A stretch of DNA of 64,000 nt from Muricea muricata (taxonomy: Eukaryota; Cnidaria; Anthozoa; Malacalcyonacea; Plexauridae), in NCBI GenBank assembly GCA_963855995.1, contig OY979730.1:9525300-9589299 (forward strand), in the 5' to 3' direction. Within the stretch, counting starts at the first letter, position 1; every line of letters starts with the position of its first letter. Shown here piece by piece: positions 1 to 10,715 of this stretch. A program made the translations under genes and the position numbers. A model generated the notes under the pieces. The model had not been told where the DNA came from and searched no databases. It saw nothing but the letters and a program-made list of their open reading frames with translations.

Positions 1-274
1 GTTGATGAACAATTTTGAAAGAACAAATTACGTTACTCAGCTTTAATCTTAAGCTTATTTTGATTTTTGAACAAAAATGCATGTTAGCAGTGCATGAATT
101 AGGAGTGCATGTTATAATGTAAGCGGTACAAATGGTACCTAGGTTAAGTTTCAGGTACGCGAGTGTTGGACACAGAAGGATTGGTGGACGTCTTTTTTGG
201 TAACGTATATGGGCCCGGGTGGGGGCCCCAACCCTTAAGTCCCAATTCGGTCGGGTACTAACATTGTCTTTCAG

Positions 275-348
275 GTTTCGACAACGACAGTTCATCGTCA
301 GGTGATCAGAATCGAAAAATACTAAGAGATCAGTTAGGATTTTTATAG
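275..348 (+). CDS. possible terminal coding exon of a gene lying to the left
   Basis: A good 3' splice site ends at 274: a TACTAAC branch-like motif (257-263), a short pyrimidine stretch and CAG. Of the three frames after it, one stays open for 23 codons to TAG at 346-348, while the other two stop sooner. The peptide is hydrophilic, Asp/Ser-rich, ending in LRDQLGFL. I do not recognise the protein, and no upstream exon can be assigned with confidence. This could equally be a chance acceptor next to a short open stretch. Confidence 0.22.
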
Positions 349-550
349 CTATAAAATACATGACTTAAAAAACTATGTATGGTCGGTTTCTATTTAGTCG
401 AAACTTTCGTGTTTACGGCGACCGTTAGAACTAAATCGAAACCAGGCTACATTGCACACACCACCAAGATTAGTGAGCTCCATATATATCTGGAGTAGGA
501 ATTCTAGTCAGTCGGCCTTAAGAAAGGTAAAGTCAAAGATGGCGGAAATT

Positions 551-656
551 AAAGGAGCTATAGGGCGCCAATCTCAGTCCTCTGCGCGGTTAACATAGCA
601 ACATATCTCTATTTTGATCGCGCAGAGGATTAAGATTGACGTCTTATAGCTCCTTT
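551..656. repeat. small inverted-repeat (foldback) element
   Basis: The left arm begins AAAGGAGCTATA and contains AATCTCAGTCCTCTGCGCG. The right arm is its approximate complement, containing CGCGCAGAGGATTAAGATT and ending TATAGCTCCTTT. Arms of about 40 nt surround a short AT-rich loop. This looks like a MITE or foldback relic; no coding capacity and no clear target duplication. Confidence 0.6.
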
Positions 657-3600
657 CTACCATCTTCGGCTTTTGCACTGGCTTGAGTTCTTATTCATGG
701 TATATATGGAGCTTATGCTAACAAGTATATATGGTCAGCACTTGTTTCCATCTACCAAAGTCCAAACTGACCGTGTCGTCTATTTGGTAGATAGATAGCG
801 TAAATAATTTTAATATGTAGACTATTTTAGTATAATTCGATAATTTTTGCTTATTAATACGTAATTAGACAAATTAGATATTGCCGGAACACCCTTCGGG
901 GACTATTATAATAATAAATGTAATATGTAGTGTGTATCTCTACAAGTGCTGACCATAGTATTATAGAACACGGATCAGATATACAGACCATCAGGCTATA
1001 TGGAATTCTGGGATTAAACAAATATAGAGTAAAAACAAAATGGCGAATCCGGAAAAAGAACAATAAAATAGAATGTGCGTGTTCGTTTAAGACCAGTTTT
1101 CTGAGCCTGAATGTTTCTATGTTGAGTTAAATGTTAGCTCAACATAGTATTATTGAAAGTTATATGTAAAAAATATAAAAAAGAAATAGAAAAAAAGAAA
1201 TCCGTGATTCTTCACATATACTTTCAGAATTCGGCAAACATTAATCTTCGACTCAATCCAAGTAAGGAGCACTTCTTGCGTCATTCTTAGGCTGTTGAGA
1301 AAAACAAAATTATTATTTATCCGGCGTATAAGCTACACCATACAGGCATACTGTCTTTGAAAAAAAAATGGACGGAAAAAAAAATGACACAAATTTACTG
1401 ACATCAACAACAAATAGCAACAGAAGAGAAGCCATATGACCCAACCCTGATCATCTAACAAACCGATGCAAGACCTCCTCATACCAGGTACCCTGTAAAT
1501 GGTCTATACGTATGTACTATTTCTGTATGTAATGTGTTGTTTTTTCATTGGCAAATTTATATAAATAAATAAATAGATAAATAATTGCATGTATCGAGGG
1601 TTTTTACCGTAATTAAGGCCTGACAATTTAAACAATACACAATGAGGCAAGTCGTTTAGCTAGTATATTGTTTGAATTGCATTCCGCATGACTGAAATGT
1701 ACGTACAGTATATATAAATCAGGCCTTAGTTTAGGTTTCCCGCGTTAAAAAAAAAGGGTGGCCATGTTTGGGACCATGCATTTTAGTTCACAAATTATAC
1801 GAATTCTCATTGGACAGGCCTAAGTACAAAAACTTTGCATCAGTGATGAATGGTGATCAATGGTTCCAATTTCACCATCCACATCTACACATCAGGCTTA
1901 ATTTATTGTTTAGCCTGCGTATCAAGCCATAATGATTATCATTTCTGTAAAAGTTCTTATGCTTGTGCAGTTGTGCAGCCATGAGCGTGTGACCAAATAG
2001 GTTTTAATGGTTACCTGGTTAGATTCCTGGTCCACCCGAAGACAAGAATATTATATTGACGTGGAGGTGATGGAGCATAAAATGTGTAATTATCACTTAT
2101 CATTTATCAATGATATATGATGTTATATAACAAGAAAATATCAATACATATAGTGCTGCTAACATTTCCTAAGTTTAATTTAATAACTTTTTTTATAAAT
2201 AGTTCAGCAACGTTTGTTCGATGATGATTTGACGGGTTTAGCCATTCTATGAATGATAAAGAAACTTCAGTCAAAATCTGAAAACGTCAGCTTCAATTTA
2301 TGTAGCATAATTTTGCATGGTTCTTATAAAAGAAATATATGAAACTATTTTGTTTAAGTATTTTCTATCTAATAAGTCATTTGTCTTTATGCAGATAATC
2401 CTTATTGACATTTACCCGTGGGTTTTTTGAAGTCAAATTTAGCTTTGGCGGAAATCATATATACTGGTCAAAGAAGATGCGGGCGTTTGCGGGCTGACTT
2501 TGATTTGAGGGTGAAATTTATAGCACAGTCACAGTAGCACATTGCATGCATTGATACAGTATTTTTTTTATTTGTGATTTTACAAGATTGCATTGTATTT
2601 TGTAAGGCGATATCATAGAATGTGTGATTTCCGTGTATTATCTATTCAAAGCCATGTTGCACATGGATATGTTGGAAATAAATCTGCAACATTTCCTCTG
2701 CAGGTAAAATATATTATATATACCGGTAAAAAACATTAAATGCTACAGAATTTATTTTTATACATGTAGAGTATAAAGCATCAGTGGGTCGTAGATATTA
2801 GTAATGTAGTATTTGAAATGTCATACATGAAATATCCACTCTACATATATGTATCTCCAAGGTTTAAAATCTGTATCTTCAATGATTAGCATATACTAAA
2901 TAAATCAATTGATCCCTATTCAACAACAGGGTGTAGTAGGCTGGATCTGCTATAAGTGTAGTTAGACAGGCTGTCGTGTTAGGCAGAGTTAAAACCTTTG
3001 GCTATCTCTGTGGTCGATGCTGTCTCACTAATATCTTCAGCATAATTCTAATCTTCAAATTTTCCACATTAATGCATGCTCAAGGTGCTAGAATAAAATG
3101 AACATTATTTTAGCAAATGATTAGTGGCCAAAATTGATCTTGGGTGGTATATGACATTGGTATACAATTTTCATTTTTATAATTAATTTTATAAACTAGG
3201 TCCATGGTTTTGAAGTAGATGCAATAAATTCAGTCCAGTTCTCAAATCATACAGGTACATAAATATGGAAACTATAAAATTCAAATATTTATGCATCACG
3301 GGCCGGTTGTATAAAAAAGTAGTTAAAGTTAACTGCAGTTAGCGTTAACTACCCTAGTTAAATCCTTAACCGTAGTTAGTTAACTGCACGACTTAACTGC
3401 GTTGCACAAAACGCAGTTAGTCGGATAGTTAACTAATCACGTAGTTAACTTGCGTTGGGCTCGCGTGGTGCAGTTAACATAAATTAAAATGAATTAAGCC
3501 TTGTTTATTTAACAGTGGCTAACAAATTCGATTCAAATAATTGCAGAAGAATGCGCCTGATCTGTGATAAAAGCAATCGTACTTTTTTTCGTACAAATAC

Positions 3601-4641
3601 AAACATTCACCATTATTGAAGAAAGTACTAATTTGTTGGTTTGTAAATTTCAAATGATTTGTCTGGATCACTGGACGTCACATGTGCTAAATTGTGTAAT
3701 TTGTTTGTCTGACTCGCTGACTGTATCGGGAGTGCCAAGCAGATTTGTGTAAAGATGTTAAAATGTTTATTTTGCAAACATATGCTAATGAAGAAAAGTG
3801 AAGTCAAGACATGTACTGGAAATGGATTACTGGATATTTTGGGACTGGTCATACTGGTCATTGTTTATGGTGGGGGTTACACTGTCACCTATTTAATAAT
3901 TAAAACAAGCAGTTATCAAACTCATGTCATACTCAGTCATAGAAGTGGTGAAATACACGTGTGACAACTTAATGGTATCTTTTTGTAAAGTTTTTGGCTA
4001 TAGGTGGCAGTTTGTTACAGAAACTACTTCAATATTTTAATGGTTTAATCAGCAAGGTTTTAACAAGAGACATTTCTCTTTGGTGCAAACCTCCACCATG
4101 AATAATGACTGGCCCTTACAGAATCACAGGATGAAAAATTAGATTTGCAATACATGTTCAACCCAGTGCCAAAATGCAAATGCTGTGAAAGCAAAACATT
4201 TGCTACAGTGCAAATTTGATTATTTGAAACCCATAAATAAAATGAAAAACCAGATTCACATTAAATTTGCACCTGGGTGCCAAAATGCAAATGCATCAAA
4301 TGTGCACAAATCATTCAAATGTGTGGCAAATTGTCGAAGCAATATCTGTCTAAAAGAAGAATATACGAGTTTATATAAATATATGAAAAATATATGAATT
4401 TCAAATGATCAAATTTGCACTATATAATTGCAAAGTTGTTGCCTTCAATTCTGCAGTATGGATAAATTTATAAATAAACTCAAGTCATTTTCATCATGAA
4501 ACCTAATCTGGGTTAGCCTAGATTAAAACCAACTTGGCTAATGTTGTTAAAGTTTAAATATTTCAATCTGTATGAGTTCATTCACTATTAGTAGAATCAT
4601 ACTAGTATACTATTGCAAATGCTGCAATTTGATTGGTTACT

Positions 4642-4879
4642 CTACTCGCTATCTATTCCTCGATAGATAGCGAGTAGCGAAACAATCATCTTCCTATAGA
4701 GATTTCTTTAAAAAAATTGCCTGAAAATCAAATTTTTTGTTGAATATTCCATGTTTGACCTCTGATTCTACTAAAACAATTAGATTACGAGCTCGAGATT
4801 TGTATGCGGTGATAGTTGATTCGGGCTTTGCCCTCATCAACTATCACCGCATAGAAATCTCGAGCTCGTAATCTAATTG
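4642..4879. repeat. two hairpins nested inside the Harbinger element
   Basis: At 4642-4677 a perfect 15-bp stem (CTACTCGCTATCTAT and its complement) closes a 6-nt loop. At 4777-4879 a longer hairpin has arms of about 45 bp, starting CAATTAGATTACGAGCTCG and containing GCGGTGATAGTTGA, around a small GGGC/GCCC-capped loop. Both look like insertions or foldback ends; neither has coding capacity. Confidence 0.65.
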
Positions 4880-5103
4880 TTAATTAGAAGGTACACTATA
4901 TGTTTCAATATTGTGTTATACACAATAATCAATATTTGTTTGATGGGTTGTCAGATGTAACAAAAATCAATATACAACTCATGTCATATATACTGTATGT
5001 ATTTGTATCATGTCTGAGGTCATATTTTCCCATGTAACCACAGTTGCCAAGCTTACAGGTATTTTTCAAGTTGAATTACTAATTACATGTACACAAATTC
5101 AAA

Positions 5104-5444
5104 ATGTCTGCCCATAAAGCAACTAATCCAAAACAAGGGAAGAAAACCAAAACAAAATTTTAATTCAGTAGAATGCAACCTACTGGTTAATATAGTTGAA
5201 CAAAATTTAGACACATTATGGGGCCAATTTTCGAGCACAATAACAAATGCCTAAAAGCAAAAGTTGTGTGAAACTATTTACTTCCCAGATTAACAGCTAT
5301 GAAAAACGTACACCAATAGAAATACGGGAAAATTGCAAAACATGGCCCAAATTGACAAAAAAAAACAAATTCTGGGGTAATGCAGTCTCAATGGAAAACT
5401 GGTGGACGTCCTGCAGCAAGACCACCAACCACTACCACTGCTAA
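5104..5444 (+). pseudogene. Myb/SANT-like accessory protein of the Harbinger element (broken)
   Basis: An ATG at 5104 opens a Lys-rich start (MSAHKATNPKQGKK) that hits a stop at 5161. A second frame, from about 5156, reads NFNSVECNLLVNIVEQ, then LWGQFSSTITN, and continues across further stops and frame changes to a basic stretch containing KTGGRPAARPP. The F-x-x-x-E-x-x-x-L-V start, the W and the basic tail match the trihelix/Myb-like DNA-binding protein of PIF/Harbinger elements, which helps the transposase bind the ends. At least one frameshift and several stops make it non-functional. Its place inside the element next to the transposase remnant supports the call. Confidence 0.6.
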
Positions 5445-5456
5445 AATTATAAGTCT

Positions 5457-5675
5457 TTAGTGATGAGCCTGGTTTCGCTTTGTTAGTGGTCTCACTTCGC
5501 CGTCGATGAGTCGCGCTATAAAAAGCAAAGATTCTCCGCCAAATCTATAGCGTTTTAGGAGTTCTTTATCTGAGAAATCTTCCCAGGGAAGTTGACGATT
5601 AAAAACTCTAAGTAAGAGTTGCCTTTCAGTATTATCTCGCTCATAAAAGTTGTTCACTCTTAATACAGCCGCCAT
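5457..5675 (-). pseudogene. Harbinger transposase N-terminal remnant
   Basis: A 72-residue open frame beginning MAAVLRVNNFYERDN contains DKELLKRYRFGGESLLFIA, followed by RPLTKRNQAHH and a stop. The pattern of an acidic residue, then ELL-x-RYRF-x-x-E-S and later R-x-LT-x-R is typical of the N-terminal helical region of PIF/Harbinger (HARBI1-like) transposases. The DDE catalytic domain that should follow is absent, because the next sequence in that direction is the Myb-like remnant. It is therefore an internally deleted pseudogene. Confidence 0.7.
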
Positions 5676-5706
5676 ATTTAACTAGGTTTTGAGAAGTTAA
5701 CTATGC

Positions 5707-5933
5707 CACAGAATAGAAATAAACAGAAGGGCCACTCGAGTCGGAACCTTTGAAGTTTGTGTCTCCACGCATTACGCATGCTCATTATGCAGGTTCTGGC
5801 CAGTCAATTGCCTTTTCTGGCCAATAGGAACGCTGAACAGGCCGTTCCGCCATTATTCTGGCCAGTCAATTGCATAAAAATAGGGAGACATGTTGCACTG
5901 CTGAGTGGCCCTTCTGTTTATGTCTATTCTGTG
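5707..5933. repeat. inverted-repeat element nested in the Harbinger copy
   Basis: The left arm starts CACAGAATAGAAATAAACAG and runs to GGGCCACTCG. The right arm is GAGTGGCCC..CTATTCTGTG. The ~30-nt arms enclose about 165 bp holding two copies of TTCTGGCCAGTCAATTGC-like sequence. A small non-autonomous insertion is the simplest reading. Confidence 0.6.
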
Positions 5934-6122
5934 ACTATGCCATTGAGGATAGTTAACTTTAACTACTTTTTAACTACAGTTAACGCTAACTGCCTTTTTG
6001 TACAACCGGCCTAACTACGTAATTAAAGTTAACCACTATTTAACTACTTTTTGGGTAGTTAAAAAGCAGTTAAGAGCTTTATACAACCGGCCCCTGGTAG
6101 CCACTATTGCCATTGTTATCAT

Positions 6123-6395
6123 TTGCTTTTCTTGTTTTCAAATATCTGCCTGTATGTAGGGGAAACAGGTAGATCTCTGAAAACAAGAAAGGCTGAACAC
6201 ATCAGAAACGTTAAGAAACATAATAATGGTTCAAACATCGCGAAACATGCATGGGACAATGATCATGTAATTGATTTCGACAGCACGAAAATCATTGACA
6301 CAGGGAATTTCCGTAGTCGCCTAGCACTAGAATCATGACATACAGCCAAAGGGAGGAATGCCGATAACAACTCAAAACCGCTTCCTCGACAATGT
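6123..6395 (+). pseudogene. Penelope-like element GIY-YIG endonuclease remnant
   Basis: The frame reads CLYVGETGRSLKTRKAEHIR, then SNIAKHAWDNDHVIDF, IIDTGN, RSRLALES, a stop at 6336-6338, and a continuation HTAKGRNADNNSKPLP. The YVGETGRSLKTR-x-x-EH block and the later H-x-x-x-x-H-x-IDF and R-x-x-LES blocks match the GIY-YIG endonuclease at the C-terminus of Penelope-like retroelements, the domain that nicks target DNA. The stop falls where the family normally has Trp (LESW), so this copy is dead. It starts about 30 bp after the Harbinger right end. No reverse transcriptase part is visible. Confidence 0.75.
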
Positions 6396-6958
6396 ACAAT
6401 CTTAATAAAGAAAACATAGTATCACCTTATCGTATTTCACAGTGCACATGTATACACGTCATATCTAGCTTCATTTGACGCTTTCACAGTTTATAAATCA
6501 TAAATGAACCCGTTGAAAGCAACAGACTGGTGGCCAAAAGCTCGTAAACAAATAAATATATTTTAGTCAGAGAACGTCTCACCTTTTTCATTTATGTCTA
6601 ATCCTGGCTACACATCTACGATTTTTAGTGGTTTATATTCTTCAACTATTTTTTAAAGCTAATTCTGTTGAAAACGGGTAAATAATTTAAACCACATAGG
6701 GCGAGTGTAATAGCCAACGCGGTCTGGTGATCAAGCAAAGTGGTGTAAATAAACAACGCAGCTGAACGATAATTCCCTTGTTCGGAATTATTTTTATGTT
6801 TTAGAATCAATTATAGGCTAGAGTAAACCCCGCTTAAACAATTTAAGTGGCAAGGGCGTGATAGCGATCATGTAGTCTAGTTGCCAATGCAAAATGTCTC
6901 AAGTCAACGAGTTTTTGGTCAAATCTTGCCCTTGTCACAAACCCCATAGGCTTTTGTC
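6396..6958. other. non-coding sequence after the Penelope remnant
   Basis: AT-rich sequence that may include the untranslated tail of the Penelope fragment. No conserved frame, RNA gene or inverted repeat was recognised. Confidence 0.4.
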
Positions 6959-7159
6959 TGGGGTAAGAATTATTATAAATATACACGCTAGATTAATTCA
7001 AAGTTATTTGAACCCATTCGCGAGCTTTTGTTCGCATTTCATCGAATAATATTTAATCATACTCTGTCGAGGAAGATCTTGAAGTTGCTTTGAGTGTAAT
7101 TACATTTTTAAATGTATCTACAAATTTATTCCTAAATAAATCCAATTGAGTCTTTTGCA
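6959..7159 (+). repeat. left copy of a 201-bp direct repeat (LTR-like)
   Basis: This copy runs from TGGGGTAAGAATTATT to TTGAGTCTTTTGCA and matches 8633-8834 with only scattered differences. Both copies begin TG and end CA, as LTRs do. No 5-bp target duplication or primer-binding site was seen, so an LTR pair is possible but unproven. Confidence 0.6.
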
Positions 7160-8632
7160 ATATCACAAATAATAAAAATCGATAAGATCACAACTTGAGC
7201 ATACGGTAGGTTTCTGGTGCTACGAATTTTAAAAGCCCATATGTTTGTAAGTAGAACATTTGAAAAATAAATGTGTGTTGAAATCAGCCTTAATTCCCTT
7301 ATACTCGGAGAAGACCTCGAAATTCTGATCAAACATACATTTCCAAATTTAATGACCCAGCTTTAGGCGTTCAATATATATCATTGAACTAAACAGGTCA
7401 CTATTCAAATCTAATGTCGAAGAACAACATTATTGCTGAGGCACTACAGAGACGATAAGTATTAAATAAATGGAAATGTCGTTCACTGATTGCATAAATG
7501 ATCACGCAAATTATATTTTGATGTTTATGATAAAACTTATACACTAATACATGGATGCATGTGCGCATGGCAATAGTGCCTACCCGGTCGTAATTCAACC
7601 ACAATCACTGCAACAGCAGAGCATGAGGTATATATATACAAATCGGTGATACTGTATCTTGATGGTCTGATTCGAAGAAATAGGGTTTTAGCACTTACGG
7701 CCTGGGGGCCGCTTCTACCCTCCCCTATATTTCGAACCGGAGGTGGTGGAGTTATGATACAGACGGTTGAGGGAGTCGATTCGGTGCCGTTGTCGGTTAG
7801 ACACCCGCATTGGGTCACTCGTCGAAGCCAATTGTGCGAAGCCATCCGTGTGGGAAACTTTTATCACAATACCTGGTCCTTTTTACCATCGTTATACCAT
7901 TCCAAGGCTAATCCTTCGAAGGTAGCAGAATTCCTGACACCTTTTGGAACTTTTTAATTTAAATTGATTACGCTGGCGTACAATCTCTTATGACGCTTTT
8001 CAATAGCCCTAATGTAAGTGGTAGAGCGTAATTCTTTTCAATTATTTATTTGGGGTTTTTTCGCCAAAAAAGATGGTTCCCACCGTTAAGAAAAACTCTA
8101 GCATTTTGAGCACGGTTTTTTGTTCAATTTTTTTCGATGATTTTTTAGAACTTTTATTTTCTCCATTTACCAAAAATTTTGCCAGTGCGGTTAACAAGGA
8201 AATAAAATTTTTCTTTATCAGACTGTATGATAAAAAGAAGTTGTCAAATTTTGACGAATTTTTTTCTAAAAAAATTAGCAAAATAGACGAGAAGATACTT
8301 TGGAAAGGGACCAAGGGTTATAATTCTTACACAAGACGAAAACTATTTAATGCATGGCAAGGGTAGGAATTTATCCTACCCACTTTTGTTGAGTAATTTG
8401 TATTTGACCACTGCATTACGTTGGTTATGAGGCTTCGGCAAGTTGGTTTGAGTTGTCTATACGTTCTTCTAGCCAATGCTTAATTCTTAAAACTGACCAA
8501 AGCCAGGACGATTTTTATCAAAGGCAGGTATTGTTCCCGGACTCAGTGATTGACTCTGAAGGGACACACATTGTCTTTACCACCAGACTATGTTAGTTAC
8601 CACTTTCTATGTTAGTTAATTACCACTTTCAC
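7160..8632. other. internal region between the two 201-bp direct repeats
   Basis: About 1.47 kb holding two plus-strand open frames: 7646-7957 (103 codons, less AT-rich than its surroundings) and 8073-8366 (97 codons, Phe/Lys-rich). Neither shows gag, protease, reverse transcriptase or any other domain I recognise. The second also has a long frame on the opposite strand, as expected of low-complexity AT-rich DNA. Coding status is undecided. Confidence 0.35.
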
Positions 8633-8834
8633 TGGGTTAAGAATTATTATACATATACACGCTAGATTAAATCAAAGTTATTCGAAGCCATTCGCGAGCT
8701 TTTGTTCGCATTTCATCGAATAATATTTAATCATACTCTGTCGAGGAAGATCTTGAAGTTGCTTTTGAGTGTAATTACATTTTTAAATGTATGTACAAAT
8801 TTATTTCTAAGTAAATCCAATTGAGTCTTTTGCA
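8633..8834 (+). repeat. right copy of the 201-bp direct repeat
   Basis: Runs from TGGGTTAAGAATTATT to TTGAGTCTTTTGCA in the same orientation as 6959-7159, with starts 1,674 bp apart. The shared core includes TCGCGAGCTTTTGTTCGC and GTCGAGGAAGATCTTGAAG. Confidence 0.6.
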
Positions 8835-9000
8835 ATTTAAAGGGTAATCTGCATGAGTAATGTTAAGCAACACGCTGTATGTTCCGTCTTACCAGCAAAA
8901 CATCTTTTCAGTTTCCGCAGAAGTAGAGAATGTCAACTTAGGGCCCCAGGTAAGTATCTACGCCACTGAGGAAGGGAGTTTGAATAAGAACCAATAACGT

Positions 9001-9845
9001 ACATAACACCAATAACACCATAACGTCTATTACACCAATAACGCCATAACGTCTATAACACCAATAGCTCCATAACGTCTATAACACCAATAACGCCATA
9101 ACGTCTGTAACGCCATTACGTCTATAACACCAATAACGTCCATAACACCAATAACGTCCATAACACCAATAACGTCTATAACACCAATAACGCCATAACG
9201 TCTGTAACACCAATAACGTCAATAACGCCATAACGTCTGTAACACCAATAACGTCCATAACACCAATAACGCCGTAACGCTTATAACACCGATAACGGCC
9301 ATAACACCAATAACGCCATAACGTCTGTAACGCCATAACGCCTATAACACCAATAACGTCTATAACACCAATAACGTCTATAACACCAGTAACGTCTATA
9401 ACACCAATAACGCCATAACGTCTGTAACGCCATAACGCCTATAACACCAATAACCTATATAACACCAATAACGCCATAACGTCTGTAACGCCATAACGTC
9501 TATAACACCAATTACGCCATAACGTCTGTAACACCAATAACGTCTATAACACCAATAACGTCCATAACACCAATAACGCCATAACGTCTGTAACACCAAT
9601 AACGTCCATAACACCAATAACGTCCATAACACCAATAACGTCCATAGCACCAATAACGCCATAACGCCTATAACACCAATAACGTCTATAACACCAATAA
9701 CGTCCATAACACCAATAACGTCTTTAACACCAATAACGCCATAACACCAATAACGCCCATAACACCAATAACACCCATAACACCATTAACGCCCATAACA
9801 CCAATAACGCCACAACGTCTATAACACCAATACGTCTATAACACA
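9001..9845. repeat. minisatellite of 9/18-bp AACACCAAT-AACGTCTAT modules
   Basis: About 845 bp built from 9-bp modules AACACCAAT alternating with AACGTCTAT, AACGTCCAT or CGCCATAACGTCTGT variants, giving mainly 18-bp and longer higher-order units. Because most units are multiples of 3 and lack stops on the minus strand, long repetitive Tyr/Trp/Cys/Val/Leu frames appear there (9079-9336 and 9396-9707). They follow from the repeat and are not genes. Confidence 0.9.
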
Positions 9846-10715
9846 TATGGCATATATGCTGTATAAATGACGTCATTGATCTATATTATAAATGACGTAA
9901 TATACATTTCGTGCGCGTAACATAACGATATAACCATAATTTTTCACTAGTTAAAAAATATCGATCAAAGGAATTTTGCACCCCAATATTTCTAAGTTTC
10001 ATAGAATTCTGTTGAAAACTATTGTACAAATTTTGTCAAGTTGATTATCATAAACAGGGGTGTACTGACACCTTTTAGTAGTATGACCAGACCATAATTT
10101 GCTTGGGGGGGGCAGGGGTGTTTAAGGGACTATTTGATATATCCATCATATAGATTTGACTCTACAGTGGGGTAGTTCTTCCCAGGAACCCAAGAATAAC
10201 CCAGGGGAGGGGCACACCTGTTCAGAATTAGATTGCTAATTTTCTCGAGGGGGGGGGGGGGGGGGGGAGAATCAGCAATCATGCCAGGGGACAGGAGCCC
10301 TGTCCCTTCCCATCTGGCTACACCTCAGCAATTCTGTTAATAAATTTACCGACAATTTCTAATCAATTTCCATACAGGTCCTCTTTCCAACAGTGGAAGG
10401 GAATCACATGCCCACTTTGTGCACACCTGACTGCATTCCCCTCAAAGCATCTGGCACTTTGAGGGTAATTTATCATAACGCATTTTTCATTCTTGCTAAA
10501 TTTACTAATAGGATAAAACATAATATATAATAATTACAGCAAACATGTTTTTAAGTGATATTGATGGCAGTTCCCACATATAAAGCATCTGATCGTAAGG
10601 CATAATTTTAACAGTAATTGTACATGTCTGTGCAAGCCAGCCATGACCCTGTTTGTAATAACAGAATGTGTTCCTTGATGATGAAAGCAACTCTCTCACA
10701 ATTCATATCTTCATC
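9846..10715. other. intergenic sequence downstream of MAPRE, with a G-tract
   Basis: No gene seen. It lies 3' of the minus-strand MAPRE gene and should include its 3' UTR. It contains a run of 19 G at 10249-10267 and other G-rich patches near 10106-10120. Confidence 0.5.
10249..10267 (+). repeat. poly-G tract (19 nt)
   Basis: Nineteen consecutive G after TTTCTCGA. Such tracts are length-variable and can form G-quadruplexes. A second run of 11 G (10855-10865) lies in the last MAPRE intron. Confidence 0.9.

Larger units (their letters stand above)
1..3299. other. non-coding stretch left of the Harbinger element
   Basis: Apart from the weak terminal exon (275-348) and the hairpin (551-656), no coding exon or RNA gene was recognised. 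The sequence is AT-rich, with only short open frames of no familiar composition. A short inverted pair (TATATGGTCAGCACTTG near 727 and its complement near 937) suggests another small foldback remnant. Confidence 0.5.
3300..6093. mobile_element. decayed PIF/Harbinger DNA transposon with nested foldbacks
   Basis: The left end begins GGGCCGGTTGTATAAAAAAG and runs on into repeated AGTTAA/GTTAAC motifs. The right end is the inverted equivalent, ending CTTTATACAACCGGCCC at 6093. A second copy of the right-end motif lies just inside, at about 5950-6012. The interior carries the two hallmark gene remnants of PIF/Harbinger elements, a transposase N-terminus (5457-5675, minus) and a Myb/SANT-like protein (5104-5444, plus). 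Most of the transposase, including any DDE catalytic core, is missing, so the element is defective. Nested foldbacks sit at 4642-4879 and 5707-5933. A clean 3-bp target duplication was not found. Confidence 0.75.

Noticed and set aside
8042-8366. Overlapping ~90-codon frames on both strands
   Set aside because: Low-complexity AT-rich DNA gives stop-poor frames both ways; no domain. Kept only as an unknown inside the direct-repeat unit.
9079-9707. Two long minus-strand open frames rich in Tyr/Trp/Cys/Val/Leu
   Set aside because: They are the 9/18-bp minisatellite read in one frame; no start context, no domain.
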